Shown here piece after piece: positions 38,993-47,578 of a DNA stretch of 64,000 nt. The notes beneath the pieces were generated by a model. It searched no databases. It saw nothing but the letters and a program-made list of their open reading frames with translations, and was not told where the DNA came from. Source of the stretch: an uncultured Lentisphaerota bacterium (GTDB lineage: Bacteria; Verrucomicrobiota; Kiritimatiellia; CAIQIC01). The position numbers and the translations under genes are program-made. The DNA lies in contig CAISWQ010000024.1 of assembly GCA_903889245.1 (NCBI GenBank), positions 1 through 64,000 of the forward strand, given 5' to 3'. Numbering within the stretch: the stretch's first letter is position 1; each line of letters starts with the position of its first letter.

Positions 38993-40118
38993 AGAAGTCC
39001 TCGACCCCGCTCAACAGCTCGATCTCGACCCGCAGGAAATACATCGGCAGATCGCGCCGCTCGATGTTCGGGAAGCGCACGGCGTCCTTCTCCGTCGTCA
39101 CAATCGCCTGCGCGCCGCGCTCAAGGCTCTTGTTGATGAACTCGATGATCTCGAGCTGGCTGTAGCGGTGATGATCGGCAAAGCGCTTGTGATAGAGCAG
39201 CTTCGCGCCCAGCCGGACGAGTTCATCCTCGAAGCCTTTGGGCTGCGCGATGCCGGAGATGGCGGCAATCGGCAGGTCGCGCAGTTTCTCCAGCGGATGC
39301 TGGTCGCGGCTGAACACGTCCTGCAGTTTCTTCGCACTGTGCCGGCACTCGATGATTTCCGCCGTCGGGTTCAGCGCGCGCAGCTCCGCCCGCAGGTCGG
39401 GCTCGCCACTGGTGCGCGACTTGGTGATGAACAGGTAGCTGGCGCGTTTGATGTTGCGCACCGGCTCGCGCAGGATGCCGCGCGGCAGCATCTGCCGGTT
39501 GCCGAACGGGTTCGTGCGGTCCACCAGCACCAGGTCCAGCCGGTGCTTGAGCGCCATGTACTGGAACCCGTCGTCGAGCAGCAGCGTGTCGCAGCCGAAC
39601 TTCTTGACCGCATAACGCCCGGCCTTGACGCGGTTCTTGTTCACGATCACCACAACGTTCGGCAGGTTGCTGGCGAGCATGAAAGGCTCATCGCCGCTGC
39701 TGGCGGAATCGAGCAGCAGGCTGTGGCCATCGGAGACCACGCGCGGCGGATCCCAGTCCACGCGCCGGACCATGTGGAGCACCTTCTGCCAGAAGGGGGG
39801 CGACTCGCTTTTGTAGCCGCGGCTCAAAATCGCCACCTTGCGGCCCTGCTTGACCAGCGCGCGCGCGAACGCCTCGGCGATCGGTGTCTTGCCCGTGCCG
39901 CCGACCGTCAGGTTGCCGATGCTGATCACCTGGCAACCGAGCGAGTGATGGCGGATGACGCCGTGGCGGTAGAGGAACAGGCGCGACTGTACGATGCCGC
40001 GATAGAGCCACGACAGCGCCAGCAGCAGCCGGCTCAACCAGCGCGCGCCCACATCCTGCCGCCGGTCTTCAATGACCGACAGCACATAGGTTTCGATTTG
40101 TTCCAGACGAATCGCCAC
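38961..40118 (-). CDS. lpxK: Tetraacyldisaccharide 4'-kinase
   Basis: [41 protein letters not shown]...[46 protein letters not shown] start at 40118 inferred, longer ATG ORF runs into repeats. Confidence 0.92.
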   Translation of the reverse strand: MAIRLEQIETYVLSVIEDRRQDVGARWLSRLLLALSWLYRGIVQSRLFLYRHGVIRHHSLGCQVISIGNLTVGGTGKTPIAEAFARALVKQGRKVAILSRGYKSESPPFWQKVLHMVRRVDWDPPRVVSDGHSLLLDSASSGDEPFMLASNLPNVVVIVNKNRVKAGRYAVKKFGCDTLLLDDGFQYMALKHRLDLVLVDRTNPFGNRQMLPRGILREPVRNIKRASYLFITKSRTSGEPDLRAELRALNPTAEIIECRHSAKKLQDVFSRDQHPLEKLRDLPIAAISGIAQPKGFEDELVRLGAKLLYHKRFADHHRYSQLEIIEFINKSLERGAQAIVTTEKDAVRFPNIERRDLPMYFLRVEIELLSGVEDFYGCIQRICFR

Positions 40119-40191
40119 GCCCAACTCCTGCCGGCGAACCGGCGCGCCGGATGTTGCCAGCCGCCGCCGCGCCGCGCAAGACAGCATTCCG

Positions 40192-40293
40192 GTTTCCAGG
40201 GACTTGGCCCGCAGCAGCGGGGTTGGCCAGTCGCACCCGCGGTTTTTCCAAGGCTTGGAAAATCTCGCTCGAATTTTTCCAAGCCTTGGAAAA
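40192..40293. repeat. Palindromic repeats: phased pair (centres 40253, 40284) plus a degenerate upstream copy near 40201
   Basis: TTTTTCCAAGGCTTGGAAAAT; TTTTTCCAAGCCTTGGAAAAG; spacing 31; divergent intergenic region. Confidence 0.88.
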
Positions 40294-40352
40294 GCCGACA
40301 ATATCCGCCGCGCGCGACCGTTTTCTCCGCAACACAGTCAGGAAGGAAACCC

Positions 40353-41096
40353 ATGAAAAGTTTACTCGTGATCGGCTTGCTGGCTGGCAGCGTGTGCGCG
40401 GCCGAGGAGTGGAAGCCGCGCGATATGAACCGGCCGCGCCCGCCGGTGCGCGACCCCGGAGCGCCCGCGGCCAAGGAATTCGCACCGCCACCCGCCGGCG
40501 CCGTCGTGCTCTTCAACGGCAAGGACCTCAACCAGTGGGAGCGCAAGCCCGGTGCGAAGGACCAGGACAAGTCGCCGGCGCCGAAGTGGAAGATCGAAAA
40601 CGGTTACCTGGAAATCGTCCCCAAGGGCGGCAGCATCGCGACCATGGAAAAATTCGGCGACTGCCGGATCCACATCGAATGGGCGACGCCCGCGCAGGTG
40701 GACCCGGCGAAAACCGGCCAGGGTCGCGGCAACAGCGGCGTCTTCCTGCCCGGCCATAACGAGGTGCAGGTGCTCGACTCCTATCAGAACGATACCTATC
40801 CCGACGGCCAGGCCGCGGCGATCTATAGCAAGTCCCCGCCGCTGGTCAACGTCTGCCGCAAGCCCGGCGAGTGGCAGAGCTATGACATCACCCTGCTCCA
40901 GCCGCGCTACGACGCGCAGCGCAAGCTCACCCGGCCCTGCACCGTCACCGTGATCCACAACGGCGTACTGGTGCAGGACAAGGTGGACCTCGGCGGCGGC
41001 GCGACCGAAGGCGTGCTCTCGCTCCAGGATCACGGCAATCCCGTCCGTTATCGCAACGTCTGGATTCAGAAACTGGAGAAGGACCCCAAGCCATGA
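40353..41096 (+). CDS. DUF1080 (3-keto-disaccharide hydrolase family) secreted protein
   Basis: GAVVLFNGKDLNQWERK...KWKIENGYLEIVPKGGSIATMEKFGDCRIHIEWATP...GQGRGNSGVFLPGHNEVQVLDSYQNDTYPDGQAAAIY. Confidence 0.92.
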   Translation: MKSLLVIGLLAGSVCAAEEWKPRDMNRPRPPVRDPGAPAAKEFAPPPAGAVVLFNGKDLNQWERKPGAKDQDKSPAPKWKIENGYLEIVPKGGSIATMEKFGDCRIHIEWATPAQVDPAKTGQGRGNSGVFLPGHNEVQVLDSYQNDTYPDGQAAAIYSKSPPLVNVCRKPGEWQSYDITLLQPRYDAQRKLTRPCTVTVIHNGVLVQDKVDLGGGATEGVLSLQDHGNPVRYRNVWIQKLEKDPKP

Positions 41097-41842
41097 AGAA
41101 GGAAATTCTGTTTGCCATCGCCCTCATCGCTGGCGCCTCTGCCACGAACGCCGCCGAGTTGCCGAAGATCCCAGCCGACTCCATTGCCGTGAAAAAGGAG
41201 TTGCTGTTCTCGGATGACTTCGAGGGCCAGAAGCCTTCGCCGCTCTGGCACAGGGTGGTGCCGACCTTTACGAATGAGAACGGCACGCTCAAGGGTACGC
41301 AGACGCGGGACAAAAACGTGCTCGACGACAAGGGCAACATCAAAATCAAGGCGCACGCCGCCGTCCATGGCCTGATGCTGCCGACCAAGGACAGCGTCGT
41401 CGAGGTCAAGGTGAAGCTGGCCGGCGCGGCGATGCTGGACGTGGAGTTCGATGACCGCGCCTACACCAACGCCCACTACGGCCACATCTGCCGCGCGCAA
41501 ATCCGCACCAACGGCGTGACACTCGTTGACGAACGCGATGGCGCCATGCGCAACGACATCCGCGCGCTGGCCGATGACCCCGCCAAAAAAGCCGAGCGCA
41601 CCAAGCTGCTCATCGGCCGGCAGGCGACGTTCCCCGGCAAGTTTGTCCCGAACGCTTGGCACGTGTTCGTCGTGGAAACCCTCGGCGATGAAATGCGCGT
41701 GACCGTGGATGGCCAGCCCGCCGGTTATCTCAAGTCCTCCGGCATCGGCCATCCGACCAAATCCAAGCTCGAATTCGGCGTCGCCGGCAAGGACGGCTAT
41801 TTCGACGACCTGAAAATCTGGAACGCCGCACCGGCCAAATAA
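41093..41842 (+). CDS. Secreted concanavalin-like/DUF1080-like protein of unknown function
   Basis: Signal peptide; 'ELLFSDDFEGQKPSPLWHRVVPTFTNENGTLKG'; ATGA overlap with the upstream gene. Confidence 0.6.
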   Translation: MKKEILFAIALIAGASATNAAELPKIPADSIAVKKELLFSDDFEGQKPSPLWHRVVPTFTNENGTLKGTQTRDKNVLDDKGNIKIKAHAAVHGLMLPTKDSVVEVKVKLAGAAMLDVEFDDRAYTNAHYGHICRAQIRTNGVTLVDERDGAMRNDIRALADDPAKKAERTKLLIGRQATFPGKFVPNAWHVFVVETLGDEMRVTVDGQPAGYLKSSGIGHPTKSKLEFGVAGKDGYFDDLKIWNAAPAK

Positions 41843-41848
41843 AACATC

Positions 41849-43120
41849 ATGACCCTCTCGCGCCGCTCGTTCCTCAAAACTTCGCTCGCAGTCGCGGCCG
41901 CGCCCCTGCTCGTGCCGCCGCGCGTGCTCGGGCGCGGCGGCGCGACGGCGCCGAACAGCAAGGTTGTGATGGGCACCATCGGCTGCGGCAACCAGGGCCG
42001 TGGCGATACCTCGCACTTCAGCAGCACGGGCCGCGTCGAGTTCACCGCGTTCTGCGATCCCGACACCGCGCGGCGCGAGGCGCTCAAGGCCCGGTACGGC
42101 GCGCGCAGCGGCGCACAAACCTATAACGACTTCCGCGAGCTGCTCGCGCGCGGCGACCTCGACGCCGTCATCATCGCCACGCCCGACCATTGGCACGCGC
42201 TCCCGGTCATCGCCGCCGCGCGCGCCGGCCTGGACATCTACTGTGAGAAGCCGCTCTCGCTCACCATCCGCGAGGCGCGCGCGATGGTCAACGCCGTGCG
42301 CCAGAACGGGCGCGTCTTCCAGACCGGCAGCCAGCAGCGCTCGGGCGGCGAATTCCGCCACGCCTGCGAGATCATCCGCAACGGCCTGATTGGGAACGTG
42401 CGCGAGGTCTTCGTCCGCGTCGGCGCGCCCTCGCGCGCATGCGACCTGCCGCCGGAGCCCGTGCCCGCGGGTGTGGATTGGAACCTGTGGCTCGGCCCCG
42501 CGCCGTGGCGACCGTTCAACAGCCGCATCCATCCCGGCTGGCGCTCGTGGCGCGACTACGCCGGCGGCGGCACCACCGACTGGGGCGCGCACCACTTCGA
42601 CATCGTCCAGTGGGCGTTCGGGATGGACGCGAGCGGGCCGGTCGAGGTGCTGCCGCCCGACGGCAAGGACCGGCCGTGCCTCGCCCTCCGCTATGCCAAC
42701 GGCGCGCTTGTCTATCACGCGCACGGCGACGAGGCCCAAAAATTGCACTGGCCCGACGAGCCCGAAGGCGATGGCTACGGCATCACCTTCATCGGCGAGC
42801 ACGGCTGGGTCGAGGTGGACCGCAGCCACATCCGCACCTTCCCCGACCTCCTCGCGCGCTGGCAGCCCGGCCCGAACGATGTCCGGCTGGAGCACTCGCG
42901 TAGCCATCCCCGGAACTTCCTCGACTGCATCGGCACGCGGCAGCGGCCGATCTGCGATGTCGAGGTCGGCTGCCGCAGCGTCACGGTCTGCCACCTCGCG
43001 AACATCGGTCACTGGCTGCAGCAGCCCTTCCACTGGGACCCGGTGCGGGAGCAGATTCCCGACAATCCCGACGCCGCGTTCTGGCTCGATCGCGCCAAGC
43101 GCGAGCCGTGGGCCGTCTGA
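41849..43120 (+). CDS. Gfo/Idh/MocA family oxidoreductase with Tat signal
   Basis: MTLSRRSFLKTSLAVAAAPLLVPPRVLG; 'GTIGCGNQGRGDTSHF'; 'DLDAVIIATPDHWHALPVIAAARAGLDIYCEKPLSLTIREAR'. Confidence 0.93.
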   Translation: MTLSRRSFLKTSLAVAAAPLLVPPRVLGRGGATAPNSKVVMGTIGCGNQGRGDTSHFSSTGRVEFTAFCDPDTARREALKARYGARSGAQTYNDFRELLARGDLDAVIIATPDHWHALPVIAAARAGLDIYCEKPLSLTIREARAMVNAVRQNGRVFQTGSQQRSGGEFRHACEIIRNGLIGNVREVFVRVGAPSRACDLPPEPVPAGVDWNLWLGPAPWRPFNSRIHPGWRSWRDYAGGGTTDWGAHHFDIVQWAFGMDASGPVEVLPPDGKDRPCLALRYANGALVYHAHGDEAQKLHWPDEPEGDGYGITFIGEHGWVEVDRSHIRTFPDLLARWQPGPNDVRLEHSRSHPRNFLDCIGTRQRPICDVEVGCRSVTVCHLANIGHWLQQPFHWDPVREQIPDNPDAAFWLDRAKREPWAV

Positions 43121-43224
43121 CCGCGATGCGCGAGGCCGGCTGCGTGCTTCGGGATGCCAGAGATCATCGCTTCCGCACTTCACTTGCAGGAGGGAAACCA
43201 CTATCCTGCGCAGCCGTAAAGACC

Positions 43225-44186
43225 ATGAGCTACGAACGCAACATGCTCGAACAGTTTGCCATGCCGACTCAAGCGCAAGTCGAGGCGCAGTTGCTTTGCG
43301 TATTGCTGAAGCATGGTGGTGTCGTCAGAGAGTTTGGCGCTGGGCAGGAAATCGTTGATGAAATTGCCGATTTATTTCAACTGACGCTGACGCAACGCAC
43401 CGCTTTTCTGGAAACTACCTATCGAAAAGAGAACCGCCGTAAAAAAGCTTATCTATGGCATCGCCTTCTTTTCCGGGCGGCGGATTCACTCGCCAACCAG
43501 CGCATGGTTTCGCGCCCGACGCAGACGCTGCAACTCACTGGCCAGCACGAATGGATGCTGACCGAAAAAGATTTGATGAAGCGCTGCGCTTGGCCAACAT
43601 CCCGAGCGACCAAAAAGAGCTGTTGCCAATCAAGTCTTTTGAGACCCAAAAGATCGCCAACCAACTCATGGCGGTGCGACGGCCGGAAAACTACGATCCC
43701 TTTGATCACGCCAAGATGTCCAAGACGACAACGCGCGCATCCCTGCTGCGGACACGCGGCTTCCGCCAGGCAGTGATTGAAGCGTATGATTTCCAGTGCG
43801 CTGTCTGCGGCTTGAAAATCCATGCACCCGATGCGGCGACATGGGAAGTTGAGGCCGCGCACATTGTCCCGCATCGCGCGCTCGGCCGGGATGATATTTT
43901 TAATGGCCTTGCCTTGTGTGGTCTGCATCATTGGGCCTTTGATACCGGTTGGTTCACCCTCCAAGACGATTACAAACTTCGCGTATCGCCGCAGAAGCAT
44001 CGGTTGCCAGCCGACTTCGGGAAAATGGACGGTTACGATTTTCTTCTGGCGCTAGCGGGCAAGACAGAAAGAATCCGGCTGCCCAGCCGTCGGGAGATTT
44101 ATCCGCATATCAACGCGCTTCGCTGGCATCAGCAATTCTTTTCCGTGGTCAATAACGACAGGAAGAAGCATGAAAGCAACAAGTGA
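43225..44186 (+). pseudogene. HNH restriction endonuclease-like gene split by a -1 frameshift near 43564-43572
   Basis: N-term frame: MSYERNMLEQFAMPTQAQVEAQLLCVLLKHGGVV...SLANQRMVSRPTQTLQLTGQHEWMLTEK; C-term frame: FDEALRLANIPSDQKELLPIKSF...CAVCGLKIHAPDAATWEVEAAHIVPHRALGRDDIFNGLALCGLHHWAFD (HNH). Confidence 0.75.
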
Positions 44187-44367
44187 GATTCTCTACTCCA
44201 TCAACGACGCGGATGTCCAGAACGTGGCGCGGCAAGAACTGGATCGAGAATTGACCGCGACGGAATTGGCGGTCGTCAAGGAGCACATCGGCGACCAACT
44301 CGATTGGTATGGTGCCATCGCAACCCTTCTGGAGCAGCACATCGCATCCCATGAAATCGCCAAATAA
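44170..44367 (+). CDS. Small hypothetical protein (65 aa), start overlaps the HNH gene end by 17 bp
   Basis: MKATSEILYSINDADVQNVARQELDRELTATELAVVKEHIGDQLDWYGAIATLLEQHIASHEIAK. Confidence 0.55.
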   Translation: MKATSEILYSINDADVQNVARQELDRELTATELAVVKEHIGDQLDWYGAIATLLEQHIASHEIAK

Positions 44368-44539
44368 ACTGCACAATGAGTACGCAAAACTGGCCGCCCA
44401 TCTTTCCCAAATGATAGCCGATGGTTGCCAGCTTGTTCACGGTGGCAACCTGTTCTCATGGTCGGACACCAACATTCCCGGTATCCTCGCGCGCATCGCC
44501 AAACTCCAAGCGCAGGAAGCCGCCGCGCGTCGCAAATAA
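44351..44539 (+). CDS. Small hypothetical protein (62 aa), start overlaps the previous gene by 17 bp
   Basis: MKSPNKLHNEYAKLAAHLSQMIADGCQLVHGGNLFSWSDTNIPGILARIAKLQAQEAAARRK. Confidence 0.5.
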   Translation: MKSPNKLHNEYAKLAAHLSQMIADGCQLVHGGNLFSWSDTNIPGILARIAKLQAQEAAARRK

Positions 44540-44567
44540 GTTATGCGGTGTACCACCGCGCGGTGAA

Positions 44568-44617
44568 ATTTCCAGGCCTTGGAAAATCCCACATGATTTT
44601 TTCCAGGCCTTGGAAGG
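44568..44617. repeat. Palindromic repeat mini-array, 2 copies (centres 44577, 44608)
   Basis: ATTTCCAGGCCTTGGAAAA; TTTTCCAGGCCTTGGAAG; spacing 31. Confidence 0.88.
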
Positions 44618-44631
44618 CAGTTCAATTCCCC

Positions 44632-44659
44632 AATCGCACACCTCAAGAGGTGTGCGATT
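44632..44659. terminator. Strong hairpin; possible terminator or regulatory stem
   Basis: Perfect 12-bp stem aatcgcacacct-caag-aggtgtgcgatt; no long T tract directly after it. Confidence 0.5.
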
Positions 44660-44744
44660 ATGCTTAAATTTCTTCGATAACAGCGGTTTTCTGGCGCTAG
44701 GAAAAATATCGCAGCTATTCCCGCGGGTGTTTTATAGTCACCGC

Positions 44745-47258
44745 ATGAAACAGCTTCTGGTGGCGGCTCTGTTGTTGGTGGCGCCCTTTTCACGGGCGCA
44801 TGAGGTGCAACTGGCGGTGGAGGGGCGCGCCTGCCTGCCGATTGTGACCGCCACCAACGCCAGCGCGGCTACGCAGGCGGCGGCGGCGAACCTGGCGCGG
44901 CTGCTCACGCAGATTTCAGGCGCGCAGTTCGCCGTGACCAACGGCGATGGCAGCAGCGGCCTCGCCGTGGGCCACGCGCTGGATTTCCCGGCGCTCGCGC
45001 TCAAGATGGACTGGCCCGCGGCCGACCCGACCAAGCGCGAGGATTATCTGCTGCGCTCGCACCCGCACGGCCTGCTCGTCATCGGCCCCACCGATCTCGC
45101 GATGGAGCACGCCGTCTGGGATTTGCTCTACATGATCGGCTACCGCCAGTTTTTTCCCGGTCCGCATTGGGAAGTGATTCCTTCTATCCGTGATGTGCGC
45201 CTCGCGGTGGATCGCGTCGCGCATCCGGATTATTTCGCGCGGCGCATCTGGTACGGCTTCGGCCCGTGGGACTACGCGCAGGCACCCTACGCGGACTGGT
45301 GCGCCAAGAACCGCGCGACCAGCGGCATCACGTTGAGCACCGGCCACGCCTACGACCGCATCATCAGGGACAACAAGGCCGAGTTCGCCGCGCATCCAGA
45401 GTACCTGGCGCTCGTTGGCGGCGTGCGTAAGCCCGCGAAGTTCTGCATTTCCAACCCGGGCCTGCGCGCGCTGGTCATGGCCCACGCCCTGCGCCATTTC
45501 GAGGAGGCGCCGCTGCTCGACAGCATCTCGCTCGACCCCAGCGATGGCGGCGGCTGGTGCGAGTGCGTGGCGTGCGCCAAGATGGGCTCCGTCAGCGACC
45601 GCGTGGTGACGCTCGCGAACGAGGTCGCCGCGGCCGTGAACGCAAAGTATCCGGGCAAGATCGTCGGCATCTACGCCTATGCCTATCACTCGCCGCCGCC
45701 GACCGTGCGCGTGCATCCGCAGGTGGTCGTCAGCGTCGCGACCGCGTTCCTGCGCGGCGGCACCACGCTCGACGAAAGCCTCGCCGCGTGGTCGGCGCAG
45801 GGCGCGCGGCTCGGCATCCGCGAGTATTACAGCGTCAACACCTGGGATCGCGACCTCCCCGGCGCGGCGCGCGGCGGCAACCTCGACTACCTCAAGCACA
45901 CCATCCCGGACTTCCACGCGAAGGGTGCATGCTTCATGTCGGCGGAGTCGAGCGACAACTGGGGCCCGAACGGGCTCGGCTATTACCTCGCGGCGCGGAT
46001 GCTCTGGGACGTGCGCGAGGCGCAAAATATTGACGCGCTCGTTGAGGATTTTCTCGTGCGCGCCTTCGGACCCGCGCGCGAGCCGATGCGCGAGTTCTAC
46101 CGCCAGCTCGATGGCGCGCAGCCGCACCTTGTCGCCAGCGACCAGCTCGGCCGCATGTTCCGCGCGCTCGCGCAGGCGCGCAAGCTGACCGACGACCCGG
46201 CGATCCGCGCGCGGCTCGATGACCTGCTCCTCTATGCGCACTACGTGGATCTATTCCAGCTCTATGCCAAGGCGAACGGCACGGCGCGCCAGCAGGCTTT
46301 CGAGACGTTGATCCGCCACACCTATCGCATGCGCACCACGATGCTCATCCACGCCAAGGCGCTCTACCGCGACCTCGCCGCGCGCGACAAATCCGTGAAC
46401 GTACCCGCCGGCGCCCAGTGGGGCGTACGCGAAGGGACCAATCCGTGGAAAGCCAGCGTGCCGTTCAAGGCCGAAGAACTGGATAAGTTTCTCGCCGATG
46501 GCATCGCGCGCAATCCGCTGACGGAAGTCAATTTCAAGCCCATCGCGTTCAGCGAGGAACTGGCCAGTGCCGCGCCGCTGAAGCTTCCCGAAGTGACCGC
46601 CGGCAATTTGGGCGCGGCGCGCGGCCGGCAGGAATTCTTCACCTACGTGGAGCAAGCGCCGGCGAGTATCGAGCTGAAAATCACCGGCGGGCTGATCGAG
46701 CACTACCGCGACCGCGGCAACATCCGCCTCGAGTTGCACAAGATCGGCGGCGCAAGCCAGACCGGCGAGCGCGAGACGCTCGTCGCCGAGGACCGCAGCG
46801 CGCCGCCCGACGGCAAGGAACACGCCGTCGCGCTCGCCATCAAGGAAGCCGGGCTCTACCGCGTGACGATCAACGACGGCAACGACCGGACGCTGGTCCA
46901 GTGGAACTGCGCGCTGCCGCTGACCATCCGCTCCGACGCCGCCCACCCGATGAACGAGCATTACACCGATTACTGGCGGCTCTATTTCTACATTCCCAAG
47001 GGAACCAGGACGCTCGGCTTCTTCGGCGGCGAGCACGGCGAGATCCGCGACAGCGCGGGCCGCCCGCACTTCTGGCTGAACGGCCGGCCGCGAAACTATT
47101 ACAGCGTCGCCGTGCCCGAGGGCGAGGATGGCAAGCTCTGGAGCATCCGCTTCGGCCGCGGCCCCATCCGACTGCTTACCGTCCCACCCTGCCTCGCGCG
47201 CACCGCTGCCGAGCTGCTGCTGCCTTCCGAGGTCGTCACCCGCGACGCCGCGAAATGA
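44745..47258 (+). CDS. DUF4838 domain-containing secreted protein (alpha-glucuronidase-like fold)
   Basis: Signal peptide; 'HAVWDLLYMIGYRQFFPGPHWEVIP'; 'DSISLDPSDGGGWCECVACAKM'; 'FHAKGACFMSAESSDNWGPNGLGYYLAARMLWD'. Confidence 0.85.
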   Translation: MKQLLVAALLLVAPFSRAHEVQLAVEGRACLPIVTATNASAATQAAAANLARLLTQISGAQFAVTNGDGSSGLAVGHALDFPALALKMDWPAADPTKREDYLLRSHPHGLLVIGPTDLAMEHAVWDLLYMIGYRQFFPGPHWEVIPSIRDVRLAVDRVAHPDYFARRIWYGFGPWDYAQAPYADWCAKNRATSGITLSTGHAYDRIIRDNKAEFAAHPEYLALVGGVRKPAKFCISNPGLRALVMAHALRHFEEAPLLDSISLDPSDGGGWCECVACAKMGSVSDRVVTLANEVAAAVNAKYPGKIVGIYAYAYHSPPPTVRVHPQVVVSVATAFLRGGTTLDESLAAWSAQGARLGIREYYSVNTWDRDLPGAARGGNLDYLKHTIPDFHAKGACFMSAESSDNWGPNGLGYYLAARMLWDVREAQNIDALVEDFLVRAFGPAREPMREFYRQLDGAQPHLVASDQLGRMFRALAQARKLTDDPAIRARLDDLLLYAHYVDLFQLYAKANGTARQQAFETLIRHTYRMRTTMLIHAKALYRDLAARDKSVNVPAGAQWGVREGTNPWKASVPFKAEELDKFLADGIARNPLTEVNFKPIAFSEELASAAPLKLPEVTAGNLGAARGRQEFFTYVEQAPASIELKITGGLIEHYRDRGNIRLELHKIGGASQTGERETLVAEDRSAPPDGKEHAVALAIKEAGLYRVTINDGNDRTLVQWNCALPLTIRSDAAHPMNEHYTDYWRLYFYIPKGTRTLGFFGGEHGEIRDSAGRPHFWLNGRPRNYYSVAVPEGEDGKLWSIRFGRGPIRLLTVPPCLARTAAELLLPSEVVTRDAAK

Positions 47259-47383
47259 ATCGAGCCTTTTTCAAAATCCGCCCGGTCAGGTGGCCGGGCC
47301 TGCAATTCAAGGGGCTGTAGGCCGCAAGCCCCTCCTGCGGAGGACAAGCCTCACGCGGCAAAATGCGTCGGCGAGTCTCACCG

Positions 47384-47430
47384 TTCCAAGGGGGGATTGG
47401 AAATATTAACCGGGAATTTTCCATGACTTT
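47384..47430. repeat. Degenerate palindromic repeat copies
   Basis: TTCCAAGGGGGGATTGGAAA and TTTTCCATGACTTTTT; about 33 bp apart; convergent intergenic region. Confidence 0.4.
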
Positions 47431-47578
47431 TTGCCCCAATGGTGTCATGCGTCGCGGCGACGAGCACGCCATCTTCCATGATCCACGAGCCGGCGAGCAA
47501 TAAAATGGCCATGAGAGAAGTAGTAACAATTTTCATGGCCGCCGCTTGGCAAAGCGCACCGCGCGTTGGCACTGCCGG

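Noticed and set aside
38739-41096. 785-aa ORF fused upstream of the DUF1080 protein
   Set aside because: The N-terminal ~540 aa is antisense to lpxK/waaF and reads through repeats; the real gene starts at ATG 40353 with a signal peptide.
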